Notes under the pieces: model-generated | Told to the model about the DNA's origin: nothing | What the model saw: only the letters and a program-made list of their open reading frames with translations | Databases searched by the model: none | Assembly (NCBI GenBank): GCA_033127725.1 | Contig: AP026798.1 | Location: 1,798,001-1,862,000, forward strand | Direction: 5' to 3' | DNA: 64,000 bases | DNA from: Bombiscardovia nodaiensis | GTDB taxonomy: Bacteria > Actinomycetota > Actinomycetes > Actinomycetales > Bifidobacteriaceae | In this document: piece by piece, positions 33,731 through 42,085 of the stretch | Layout: each line of letters opens with the position of its first letter | Numbering within the stretch: position 1 is the first letter of the stretch | Translations under genes and position numbers: made by a program

Positions 33731-35287
33731 TCAGGCCTTCCCTTCTGCCTTGATTTCCTTCTCACGCTGGGCCGTGTGCTGGGCCACCTTGGGGTCAGCA
33801 GCGACGGGCTCATGTGTGTGGAACCAGGAGCGGAAATTCTTGGAGTGCGCAGGCGGATCAGGCAGGTCGCGCACCTTGGTCCAGCCGCCGAATACGAAGG
33901 GCATCCACTCCAGGTGCTTATCGTTGGAGTAGAGGTTCTCAGCGGTCTCCGGCTGGTTCTTGGTCAATGGAGCCAGCATGGCATGGTCCATGCCCAGAGC
34001 CGTGCGGAAGAGCGAGGAATGACCGGTACCCAAGCCCACTACGCGCATCACCACGTCGTCAATGAGCTTGCTCTGGTGGAGGTCGTCCATCTCAATCTCA
34101 CGGTGCTTAATCAGGAGCTTGTGCAGGGGTATCTTCACCGGGCAGGTAGCCGTGCAAGCCGCGCACAGGGAGCAGGCGTAGGGCAGGTCGGCGAAGTCGT
34201 CGTAGTTGCCCTGCAAGACTGGCGAGAGCACCGAACCCACCGGGCCCGGGTAGATAGAGCCGTAGCCGTGGCCGCCAATGTGCCGGTAAATCGGGCAGAC
34301 GTTTAGGCAGGAAGCGCAGCGAATGCACTGCAAAATCGGCTCAAAATCAGTCCCCAGCGCATTCGAACGGCCGTTGTCGATGATGACCACGTAGAACTCT
34401 TCGGGGCCGTCGGACTCGCCATCCACCTGCTTGGAAGTGAAGGTGCAATACGTGGTAATCTTCTGCCCCACGGCAGAGCGGGCCAGCATGTTATCCATGG
34501 TCTCAGCTTCTTTGAGGCCGGGCACAATACGCTCCATGCCCATGCAGACCACCTGAATCTTGGGGATCGCCATGCACAAGTCGGCGTTGCCCTCGTTGGT
34601 GTCCAGGTTAATCATGCCGTTGTCGGCTACGGCGAAATTGCAGCCAGTAATCGACATCTCGTTCTTCAAGAAGCGCTCACGCATGACCTTGCGGGCAAAG
34701 CGAGCCAAATGCTGGGGGTCGTTGTCGCCCTCGTAGCCCAACTTCTTCATAAAGACTTCGCGCACCTGGTCACGGTTCTTGTGCAGGGCCGGGAAGACCA
34801 AGTGGGTGGGCTCATCCCAGTCATCCTGCTGCAGGATGAACTCAGCCAAGTCGGTCTCCAGCAGGTTCATGCCTGGGATTTTCAGGAGGGCCTTGTCAAT
34901 GCCAATCTCGGAAGTGACCATCGACTTGGATTTCACCACGTTCTTGACTTGCTTTTCCTTAGCCAAGTTCACAATAAAATCGCGGGCCTCCACGTCGGTC
35001 TGCGCAAAGAAGACATGGCCGCCGTTCTTCTCCACATTGTCGGAGAACTCTTCCAGGTAGTCGGGTAGGTAGCGCACGGAGTGCTGGCGAATCTGCTCAC
35101 CCAGGTTCCGCCATTCCTCCCAGTTACCCAGCTCCTCGCGGGCACCCTCACGCTTGACCCACTGGGCGTCCTGCGCCTTGGCCACAGCCTTCTGCGCAAA
35201 GGTGTCAGCCTCAGACTCCTTGACGCGCGTCAGGAAGTCATGATCGCTGTTGCGAATCATTGTTGCTGTTTTCATACCAGTCTTCAT
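33731..35287 (-). CDS. lutB: LutB iron-sulfur lactate utilization protein
   Basis: 518 residues; ATG at 35287 overlaps the lutA stop (ATGA), with further in-frame ATG codons 4 and 9 codons later. N-terminal LUD-type domain, then two 4Fe-4S cluster motifs: CIRCASCLNVCP near 323-334 and ACSLCAACTATCP near 375-387. The C-terminal DUF3390-like segment ends in Glu/Lys-rich residues. Electron-transfer subunit of L-lactate oxidation. Confidence 0.94.
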   Translation of the reverse strand: MKTGMKTATMIRNSDHDFLTRVKESEADTFAQKAVAKAQDAQWVKREGAREELGNWEEWRNLGEQIRQHSVRYLPDYLEEFSDNVEKNGGHVFFAQTDVEARDFIVNLAKEKQVKNVVKSKSMVTSEIGIDKALLKIPGMNLLETDLAEFILQQDDWDEPTHLVFPALHKNRDQVREVFMKKLGYEGDNDPQHLARFARKVMRERFLKNEMSITGCNFAVADNGMINLDTNEGNADLCMAIPKIQVVCMGMERIVPGLKEAETMDNMLARSAVGQKITTYCTFTSKQVDGESDGPEEFYVVIIDNGRSNALGTDFEPILQCIRCASCLNVCPIYRHIGGHGYGSIYPGPVGSVLSPVLQGNYDDFADLPYACSLCAACTATCPVKIPLHKLLIKHREIEMDDLHQSKLIDDVVMRVVGLGTGHSSLFRTALGMDHAMLAPLTKNQPETAENLYSNDKHLEWMPFVFGGWTKVRDLPDPPAHSKNFRSWFHTHEPVAADPKVAQHTAQREKEIKAEGKA

Positions 35288-36057
35288 ACCAAGACCCCTT
35301 CCTTGGAGTCAACGTACGTGACCCGGCTCATATCCACGTTGTGGTTCAAGACCTCTGCCAGGTGCATAATCGTAATTTTCTCGCCGCGCCGGTTGAAACG
35401 GCCGCCGATGTTCATCAGGCAGCCCGGGTCGCAAGAGATGAGCACGGAAGCGTTGGTGGAGATGACATCGTTGACTTTTTCATCTACCATCTGCTTGGAA
35501 ATCTCTGGCTCTTTCATAGAGAACATACCGCCGAACCCGCAGCAGTTCTCAATATGCGGCAGGGGAACCATCTTCAAATCCTGCACATGGTCAAGTAGTG
35601 CGAAGGGGCTCACCCGCTCGCCCAGTAAGCGCGTCATATGGCAGGAGCGGTGGTAGGTGGCCACGGCATCCAGCTGCGCACCAGCATTCTCAATGCCCAG
35701 CACCCGGTAGACGAACTGCGAGAACTCGTAGGTCTTGTCGGCCACAGCCTGCGCCTTAGCCTGATACGCTGGCTCACCTTGCAAGTGCCCTGGTAGCTCC
35801 TTGAGCATGTTCACACAAGAACCGGCTGGGCCCACAATGTAGTCGGCATCCACGCTCAGCAGCGCGTCTACCTCATTGTGCATCACATGCTTGGTCGTCT
35901 TGATGTAGCCCGAATTGTAGGTTGGTTGCCCGCAGCAAATCTGCTGCATAGGCATATAAGTCTCGCAGCCGAACCGCTCCAAGACCTCAACCATAGCCTT
36001 GCCCACATTGGGGAACATCAGGTCGACCACACAGGTGGAAAATATGACCACTTTCAT
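35284..36057 (-). CDS. lutA: LutA (Fe-S)-binding lactate utilization protein
   Basis: 257 residues from the ATG at 36057 (MKVVIFSTCVVDLMFPNVG); 23 extra upstream codons in frame are not family-like. Two CCG domains: QQICCGQPTYNSG near 38-50 and IENCCGFGGMFSMKEP near 180-195, plus a GSC motif (VGPAGSCVNML). First gene of the lutABC operon, preceded by a strong promoter at 36162-36190. Confidence 0.94.
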   Translation of the reverse strand: MKVVIFSTCVVDLMFPNVGKAMVEVLERFGCETYMPMQQICCGQPTYNSGYIKTTKHVMHNEVDALLSVDADYIVGPAGSCVNMLKELPGHLQGEPAYQAKAQAVADKTYEFSQFVYRVLGIENAGAQLDAVATYHRSCHMTRLLGERVSPFALLDHVQDLKMVPLPHIENCCGFGGMFSMKEPEISKQMVDEKVNDVISTNASVLISCDPGCLMNIGGRFNRRGEKITIMHLAEVLNHNVDMSRVTYVDSKEGVLV

Positions 36058-36161
36058 GTCTACCTCTTTTGACACACTCGCCAGCGTTTGTTTTGACTGC
36101 TGCACAACCGAGCCGCCTGACGCCACCCAGCCGTACCCCTCGCAGCCACAATCGGCCGGAC

Positions 36162-36190
36162 CTTATACAGCATTGATAAAGCCCAGTCAA
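36162..36190 (-). promoter_or_regulatory. Sigma-70-type promoter of lutABC
   Basis: On the minus strand TTGACT (36185-36190) and TATAAG (36162-36167) are separated by exactly 17 nt, about 100 nt upstream of the lutA ATG. The remaining gap up to 36384 contains an AT-rich stretch (36,235-36,290) and no ORF; it may hold operator sites, none clear. Confidence 0.75.
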
Positions 36191-36384
36191 GAGCATCTAT
36201 AGAAATCATCTCACCGCGCGGACCCTTGACACCCCCAAAGAATACGAATCTTCATATTTTTCGATTGTGAAATAGGCCACTTTTACTTGTATCATCATCC
36301 TACCCGCTCCCAGCGAGACTAGCAAAACGGGCAGCGAATCGCCTCTCCCCAGCGGGCACAGGCGCACTGGCGCTGACCCGTCAA

Positions 36385-37656
36385 CTACTGTTTTGGCTCG
36401 GAAGGTGTGTCATCTCTGCTGCGCAGGGTAAAGACATAAGCAGAGCCGATGGCTAGCGCCAGAGCGAGGACAACCAGCACAATAATTGGGGAACCAGTCT
36501 TCGCCAGTAGCTGCTGAACGGGGCTAGGGTCGGCTTGCTCCTGGGAGCTAGCACCGGTCGGATCGTTCAGGGGCTTAGCCTGCGAGGGCACTGAGTCACC
36601 TGTAGCAGAGGCAGGGCTTTTCGTAGCAGGGCTTTTCGCGCCAGCACCAGCTGAATCCCCACTAGCTGGGGCGGTCGCTGGCTGGCTCGATTGCCCTTGA
36701 CCACTGGCAGCAGAGCCTGGGGCTGGCGAGGTCGCGACAGCGTCCTTCGCGTAGGTAAAGGTATAGGTGACTGGGCTGGACCCTAGGGAAATTTTGGGCA
36801 GTGACTTACTCTCGAGCGTCGTTGCACCAGCAGTGGGCCTTATGGTGAAGCTAGCGCTGCTGGGCCCGATAGCGGCTGGGTCGAGCGTCCATGTGTTGCG
36901 TTGCAGGGCCGCGATGTTGGGCAGTTGGGTACCCACGAGAATGGAAATATCTTTTTCTGTGCTGAACACGTAGTCCAAAGACCGCATGTTTTTGCCATAA
37001 TCTTTGGTTATGCTCAAATTGACGTAGTGCACGTTGCTGGTGTTGAGCATCCCGTAAATTTCGTTACCTTGAGCGTCATACCAGCGTGTAGCAAAGTCGA
37101 AGCCAGCCTGGCGGGCAGCCTGGACTTGCGCCCGCAGCTCCTGGCGGTTGAAAGAAATGTTTGCTAGCTGCTCGCTACTGAGGTTGAGCCCCAAATAGAG
37201 GAAATGGTCTAGGTCAAAATCTTGCAGGACCGTCTGCACGCTGGCACCCTGCTCCTTGCTGAAGTATGCGGGCTTAAAGTCGGCGCCTACTGCGCTCTTG
37301 AGCTGGGATATGTCCTCGCCGGTAAAGTTGAGGCCCAGGTGGAAGTCCAGAGACGCCGAGGCACTCACGCTCGTCTGCGAGCTGCCCGTTACATGCGCCT
37401 GATCCACGCTCCAGCCTGCGGGCACATTGGTAACCTCCATGGAGCCGGGCTTTGCAGGCAGTTCGTAATCGGTACGGACGGAGAGAAAGTGGTCTACCGG
37501 CTTGCCGTCGGCCTTCACACCGATGCCCACCAGCGCCGGGTCCACCAGGGCTGCGTGAGCTTCCTGCACGGGCACAGCGAGCAAGCAGGCCAGGAGCGTA
37601 GCTGCACCAGCTAGCCCAGCCACACACTTTTTACCGACTGCCACCACTCCTGTCAT
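36385..37656 (-). CDS. LAXTG-anchored surface protein (paralogue 1)
   Basis: 423 residues from the ATG at 37656 (MTGVVAVGKKC). Signal peptide to about 36 (AVPVQEAHA). The mature part, about 37-285, has no family I recognise; it shares with the neighbour ALVDPALVGI/AEIDPALKTV, a TMEV or SMEVT.VP.GW motif, FKPAY and YDAQG blocks. A Ser/Pro/Ala/Gly-rich wall-spanning region follows (about 310-380), then LAKTG near 382, a helix and an acidic-basic tail. LAXTG is the signal for class E sortases in actinobacteria. Function unknown; expression with the paralogue is likely. Confidence 0.8.
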   Translation of the reverse strand: MTGVVAVGKKCVAGLAGAATLLACLLAVPVQEAHAALVDPALVGIGVKADGKPVDHFLSVRTDYELPAKPGSMEVTNVPAGWSVDQAHVTGSSQTSVSASASLDFHLGLNFTGEDISQLKSAVGADFKPAYFSKEQGASVQTVLQDFDLDHFLYLGLNLSSEQLANISFNRQELRAQVQAARQAGFDFATRWYDAQGNEIYGMLNTSNVHYVNLSITKDYGKNMRSLDYVFSTEKDISILVGTQLPNIAALQRNTWTLDPAAIGPSSASFTIRPTAGATTLESKSLPKISLGSSPVTYTFTYAKDAVATSPAPGSAASGQGQSSQPATAPASGDSAGAGAKSPATKSPASATGDSVPSQAKPLNDPTGASSQEQADPSPVQQLLAKTGSPIIVLVVLALALAIGSAYVFTLRSRDDTPSEPKQ

Positions 37657-37782
37657 ACCATCATCCCTATCATCTGCTCGCACACACTGCGCCCTGCATC
37701 ATGAGCCTGCCTCATGATGCTAGCTGTACTCAACATTCATCCTACTGAGCCCCCAAGTCTTTCACTGGGGCACAGACCATAA

Positions 37783-37819
37783 AATGACCGCTGCCAGCAT
37801 TCAACTGACAGCGGTCATT
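37783..37819. terminator. Hairpin downstream of the LAXTG paralogue 2 gene
   Basis: AATGACCGCTG pairs perfectly with CAGCGGTCATT over 11 bp, loop 15 nt. It lies between the stop of the upstream gene (37866) and the start of the next (37656), so it should separate the two transcripts. Confidence 0.7.
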
Positions 37820-37865
37820 ACTCACTGGTCTCGTCAATGCGCCCTGGAGACGCATTTCACCAGAA

Positions 37866-39032
37866 TCAACGAGTCTTGCGGCTCAAGGCAAAGCCCAGGC
37901 CAGAAACTGCGGCGAAGGCAGTTGCGGCCACAACCACGACGGCAACCGACGAACCCGTGCGGGCCAGGGCAGACTTCTGAGCTGGCTTCTTGGCTTCTAC
38001 CTTAGGATCTACCGTTGGAGCGGGCTTGCTCGGTGCTGGCTGAGCAGGAGCAGGAGCCTTCGGAGCAGGTGCTGCTGGAGCCGGAGCTGGCACAGCTGGC
38101 GCCGGTGCCGGAGCAGGAGCCGCAGCACCTGCTGTGTAGGTAAACGTGTAGGTCACAGCGGCAGGAGCGAGACTGATCGGACCACCAACGAGAGACTTCA
38201 CCGCAGCCTTTGGAGCAGCAGTAGTTTCAGGCTTGATCGTGATCGAAGCGGAATCCGCACCAATAGCGTCATCATTGATCTTCCAAACATCGTCAAAGTG
38301 CCACACATTGCCCTGAGACTGGCCGCCTGCAATAGGACCAAGGTCAGGCTCAGCGGTGAAAATGAAGCTCATCGTGCGAACTTGCTTAATATCATCCGCA
38401 ATAATCTCGAGCTGCAGGTACTTCATTTCTTCACCCTTGAAGGTCTGGCGCCCCTGTGCATCGTACATAGCGCGACCAAAACCGAAGCCAGCATCCCGGG
38501 CAGCCTGGTAAGCCACTTCGTTGTTTTTCATGTTAAACGAAAGGTTGTTGAGCTGCTGTTGGCTCACGTTCAAACCAACATACTGATTCTTATCCAAACT
38601 GAAATCGTTCAGAACAGTAGGCTGTTGAACATCGCTGGAGTCAGTGTAATACGCTGGCTTAAAGTTTTCGCCAATGGCAGCCTTGAGTTTAGCGGTGTCC
38701 TCCGCAGTAAAGTCGGAACCAATATGGATGCTGCTCTTATCATTGTCGGACGTAGCGCTACCCTTCGTAGCGTTTTCAACAGTCCAGCCCTTGGGCACAC
38801 CGGTAACTTCCATCGTCTTTGGCTTCACCGAAAGATTGTAGGACGTCTTGTCGTAAGCAAAGCCGTCAACGACCTTGTGATCGGCAGCAATACGAACAGT
38901 CTTCAGAGCCGGATCAATCTCGGCTGCATGAGCCGGGCGTGTCAGAGCAGCGGTAGCGAAACCGGCTGCTAGGGCGGCAATACCGGCAACTGATGCCACC
39001 ATCTTCTTATATGTACTGGTAAAAGAACCCAT
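37866..39032 (-). CDS. LAXTG-anchored surface protein (paralogue 2)
   Basis: 388 residues; ATG at 39032 preceded by GAGAAGG. Signal peptide to about 36 (LTRPAHA). The mature domain, about 37-270, is homologous to paralogue 1 (IDPALK, KTMEVTGVPKGW, FKPAYY, LDKNQYVGLNVSQQQLNNLSF in part, MYDAQG). A Pro/Ala-repeat stalk (PAPAPAP) covers about 290-345, then LARTG near 353, a hydrophobic helix and SRKTR. The stalk suits wall spanning. No known domain; it looks like a family confined to related organisms, which a database search would test. Confidence 0.8.
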   Translation of the reverse strand: MGSFTSTYKKMVASVAGIAALAAGFATAALTRPAHAAEIDPALKTVRIAADHKVVDGFAYDKTSYNLSVKPKTMEVTGVPKGWTVENATKGSATSDNDKSSIHIGSDFTAEDTAKLKAAIGENFKPAYYTDSSDVQQPTVLNDFSLDKNQYVGLNVSQQQLNNLSFNMKNNEVAYQAARDAGFGFGRAMYDAQGRQTFKGEEMKYLQLEIIADDIKQVRTMSFIFTAEPDLGPIAGGQSQGNVWHFDDVWKINDDAIGADSASITIKPETTAAPKAAVKSLVGGPISLAPAAVTYTFTYTAGAAAPAPAPAPAVPAPAPAAPAPKAPAPAQPAPSKPAPTVDPKVEAKKPAQKSALARTGSSVAVVVVAATAFAAVSGLGFALSRKTR

Positions 39033-39253
39033 GGGCCCAACCTTCTCATCATTGAATGCGAATAACCCACCGCAGATATTACCCTTCAGCCAACTCCGGT
39101 AGGCATTACATAAATTCCAATATTCACTCTACAGCATTTTCTCAGAAAAAGCACACAAAATCTTCAATCAATGCTGAGCGTGGTGACGACGGGGCGTTTT
39201 GCTAAAGTCGCAGGTGGAGCGCACATAGACAGCAGCGCCGGGAGAAGGCACAT

Positions 39254-40264
39254 ATGAACGCGATACAGCTGATAGCCTGGTATGCCCCGAGCTTAATTTT
39301 CGGCTGCCTCTTTCTCTACAACTTCCACCACGAGCCACGACAGTTCCGCAACGCCATCTGGCTGCTCTGTCTGCTTCTGAGCCTGTCAGGCGCCTTCCTC
39401 CTCCAGTTCGGCCGCAATTACGTGCTGCTACCGCTCGCGCTCCTCGTCGTAGCCGCTCCCCTGCTGGTTATTGTCTTTCTCATCGTCAACAACCTAATTC
39501 TGATCCGCCACGAAGGTCTGCGTCTCTCCACCCTCCTGCCCGTGCTCCTGGCCCTCTGCCTGGCCGCTTGCATGACCCTATACCCCCTACTCCTGGCCTA
39601 TAAGGCACCGAATTGGGCGGTCAGTCTGGCAGGCTTGGTCACGCTCGAAGGCATCTGGTTCTTCTTCTCCTTCGCCGCCCTCCTGCTCTACTCCTACTTC
39701 TACCGGCTCCTGCCCCGCAAGCGGCAGTACGACTTCATTATCGTGCACGGAGCGGGCCTGTCCGGCGAGCAACCCACGCCCCTCTTGCGCGGGCGGCTCG
39801 ACAAGGCCCTCCAGCTCTGGGAACAGCAAGGGCGACAGGCCACCATTATCGTCTCTGGCGGACAGGGGGCGGACGAAGTCATCTCCGAGGCGCAGGCCAT
39901 GGAAAACTATCTCACTAGGCAGCGGCAGGTTCCCGCCCAGGCCATCGTTCAGGAGAACCAGTCGACCACTACCCTAGAAAATCTCACCTATTCCAAGTCC
40001 ATTATGGACCGGCTCTGCCCAGGGCGAGCTTACCGGGCGGCCCTGGTTACCAGCGATTACCACGTCTTTCGGGCCAGTGAGTACGCCAGCAAGGTGGGGC
40101 TGAACGCGGACGGCATCGGCTCCCACACCAGGAGCTACTACTGGCCCACGGCATTCATTCGAGAATTCATCGCCATCTCGCGCGCCCACCTGTGGCCCTA
40201 CGCGGTCATCCTGGTCCTTTGGGCCATTCCCACGGCCATTGGCCTCCTGAACGAATTCCTTTAA
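39254..40264 (+). CDS. YdcF/SanA-like DUF218 membrane protein
   Basis: 336 residues with GAGAAGG before the ATG. Five or so hydrophobic segments cover 1-150. The DUF218 domain spans about 158-300: DFIIVHGAGLSGEQPTPLL, RLDKALQLW, VSGGQGADE..SEAQAM, then LENLTYSK and LVTSDYHVFRASEYA. A last helix lies near 315-333. DUF218 proteins are linked to envelope and peptidoglycan-related functions (SanA, ElyC) but the reaction is uncertain. It is directly upstream of trmD (50-nt gap). Confidence 0.85.
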   Translation: MNAIQLIAWYAPSLIFGCLFLYNFHHEPRQFRNAIWLLCLLLSLSGAFLLQFGRNYVLLPLALLVVAAPLLVIVFLIVNNLILIRHEGLRLSTLLPVLLALCLAACMTLYPLLLAYKAPNWAVSLAGLVTLEGIWFFFSFAALLLYSYFYRLLPRKRQYDFIIVHGAGLSGEQPTPLLRGRLDKALQLWEQQGRQATIIVSGGQGADEVISEAQAMENYLTRQRQVPAQAIVQENQSTTTLENLTYSKSIMDRLCPGRAYRAALVTSDYHVFRASEYASKVGLNADGIGSHTRSYYWPTAFIREFIAISRAHLWPYAVILVLWAIPTAIGLLNEFL

Positions 40265-40313
40265 AGACGCGGCGGCCCGCGCCCAATCGCCCCCTCTTGG
40301 ATAGGATAAAGCC

Positions 40314-41132
40314 ATGAAGATTGACATTGTTTCCGTGTTTCCTGAGTACTTTGACGTGATGAAATTGAGCCTGCTGGGCAAGGCTCAGGCCAAGGGACTG
40401 CTGGAAGTGAGCGCCCACAACCTGCGCGACTGGACCCACGACGTACACCACTCCGTGGATGATACACCGGTGGGCGGCGGGGCTGGCATGGTGATGAAGC
40501 CCGAAGTGTGGTCCGAATGCTTGGACCAACTCCTGGGGCTCGATACGAGCGCGGGGGCGGACGAGCCATCAATCTCGCAGGGCCCGATTGTGATTTTCCC
40601 CAACCCTTCAGCCCCTCTTTTTACGCAAGCCGATGCCAGCGAGCTCTCTGGGGCCCAGCAGCTCATTTTTGGCTGCGGCCGCTACGAAGGCTACGATGCC
40701 CGCATTCCGGACTACTACCGAGCCCAGGGCGTGGACGTGCGCGAGTACTCCATCGGCGACTACGTGCTGAACGGGGGCGAGGTAGCGGTAGCGGTAATGC
40801 TGGAGGCCATAACCCGCCTGCTGCCTGGGTTTATGGGCAATCCTGAGTCCATTGTAGAGGAGTCTTACACCGGCTCCGAACCGCTCCTGGAGTACCGGCA
40901 GTACACGCGCCCCACCTCCTGGCGGGGGCTGGACGTACCGGCCATTTTGACCTCCGGCGACCACGGCAAAGTGGACCGTTTCCGCCGGGACGAGGCCCTG
41001 GAGCGCACCTCGCAGTTACGGCCCGACCTGGTGGAGCGCCTGGACTGCTCGCAGCTCGACAAGCACGACAGGGCCAAGTTAGGCGCTCTGGGCTGGGACC
41101 TGAGCGGGGAGCACCCCAGGCGGACGAAGTAG
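40314..41132 (+). CDS. trmD: tRNA (guanine37-N1)-methyltransferase
   Basis: 272 residues, start MKIDIVSVFPEYFD. SPOUT-class enzyme adding m1G37 to tRNAs with G36pG37 to prevent frameshifting. Key motifs: DDTPVGGGAGMVMKPE near 48-63, FGCGRYEGYDAR near 118-130 and the trefoil-knot region IGDYVLNGGEVAVAVMLEAI near 147-166. In many bacteria it is adjacent to rimM and rplS; here more than 7 kb separates it from rimM. Confidence 0.97.
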   Translation: MKIDIVSVFPEYFDVMKLSLLGKAQAKGLLEVSAHNLRDWTHDVHHSVDDTPVGGGAGMVMKPEVWSECLDQLLGLDTSAGADEPSISQGPIVIFPNPSAPLFTQADASELSGAQQLIFGCGRYEGYDARIPDYYRAQGVDVREYSIGDYVLNGGEVAVAVMLEAITRLLPGFMGNPESIVEESYTGSEPLLEYRQYTRPTSWRGLDVPAILTSGDHGKVDRFRRDEALERTSQLRPDLVERLDCSQLDKHDRAKLGALGWDLSGEHPRRTK

Positions 41133-41264
41133 GGAAGAACACTGCCTGCTCTTCCCCAGCGGACCTACGAACCCCTTCAAAGTAAGCCTTGTTCAGATGC
41201 ACTGACGTATTGCTGACCGCACGGGCCCGCTTTGCCCAGTCAGAGCGCATGGTTCTAGTGAGTC

Positions 41265-41882
41265 CTAGGCCCGGTGCTCCAGGTAAAAAACACCAGTTTC
41301 CCCGTACGACTTGTACTGGTCCAAAACCCAGCCTTCTGGCAGCTGGGGCTCGGGCGAGCGGGTGGAACGCTCCAGGACGACCACACACCCATCGGCCACC
41401 AGACCAGCACGCAGAAGCCTCGCAAGCAGTTGCTCGCAGTCGGCAGTCTCGTAGGCATAGGGCGGATCAATGAAAATCAGATCGAACGTCTGCGCTGGCC
41501 CCTGCGACTGCTGGGGAGATGCCTGAGCCTGCCCCGGCTGGCAGGAGGCCAAGAAACGCTCAACAGTGATCGGAAGGGCACGAGCGCTGTCAGCAGCTCC
41601 CCAGGCGGGAGAAGCCTTGAGCCGGGCCATGCTGGAGCTGATGAGCCCAGCAGCTTTGCGGGAGGACTCCACGGCCACCAGCTGACTGGCCCCGCGTGAA
41701 AGAGCCTCGAATCCCAGGGCACCCGTGCCGGCGTACAAGTCCAAAACGCGAGCGCCACTGATGAGCCCTTGGGCGCTCAGATGAGAAAAGATGGCCTCTT
41801 TGGTCCGGTCAGTCGTGGGCCTGGTGCCCTTGAGCGCTGCCGGAATTGGTAGGCCCTTAAAACGGCCAGCGATGATGCGCAT
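41265..41882 (-). CDS. rsmD: 16S rRNA (guanine966-N2)-methyltransferase RsmD
   Basis: 205 residues. Starts MRIIAGRFKGLPIP, with RPTTDRTKEAIFSHL near 22-36. SAM-binding LDLYAGTGALGFEALSRGA near 48-66 and the N6/N2-type catalytic motif DPPY near 138-141. Modifies helix 31 of 16S rRNA. It lies downstream of recG on the same strand, a common arrangement. Confidence 0.94.
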   Translation of the reverse strand: MRIIAGRFKGLPIPAALKGTRPTTDRTKEAIFSHLSAQGLISGARVLDLYAGTGALGFEALSRGASQLVAVESSRKAAGLISSSMARLKASPAWGAADSARALPITVERFLASCQPGQAQASPQQSQGPAQTFDLIFIDPPYAYETADCEQLLARLLRAGLVADGCVVVLERSTRSPEPQLPEGWVLDQYKSYGETGVFYLEHRA

Positions 41883-42085
41883 GTGCCCCCTCTGTTCTCA
41901 GTGAATCTCTAGCGCCCGGTCTGGGCGGATACGGCCTGACAATTTGTGAACTTTGTCAAGTATCTATTGTCCTACTCTGCCTGCTTCTCGCTGCCTGCTG
42001 CCCAGCTTCCTAGCTCCTGGCCGGGTCATCGGTGTGACCCCTGAGCTGCCTTACTATTCTGAGCATTTCGCAGCCAGCACCTCCC

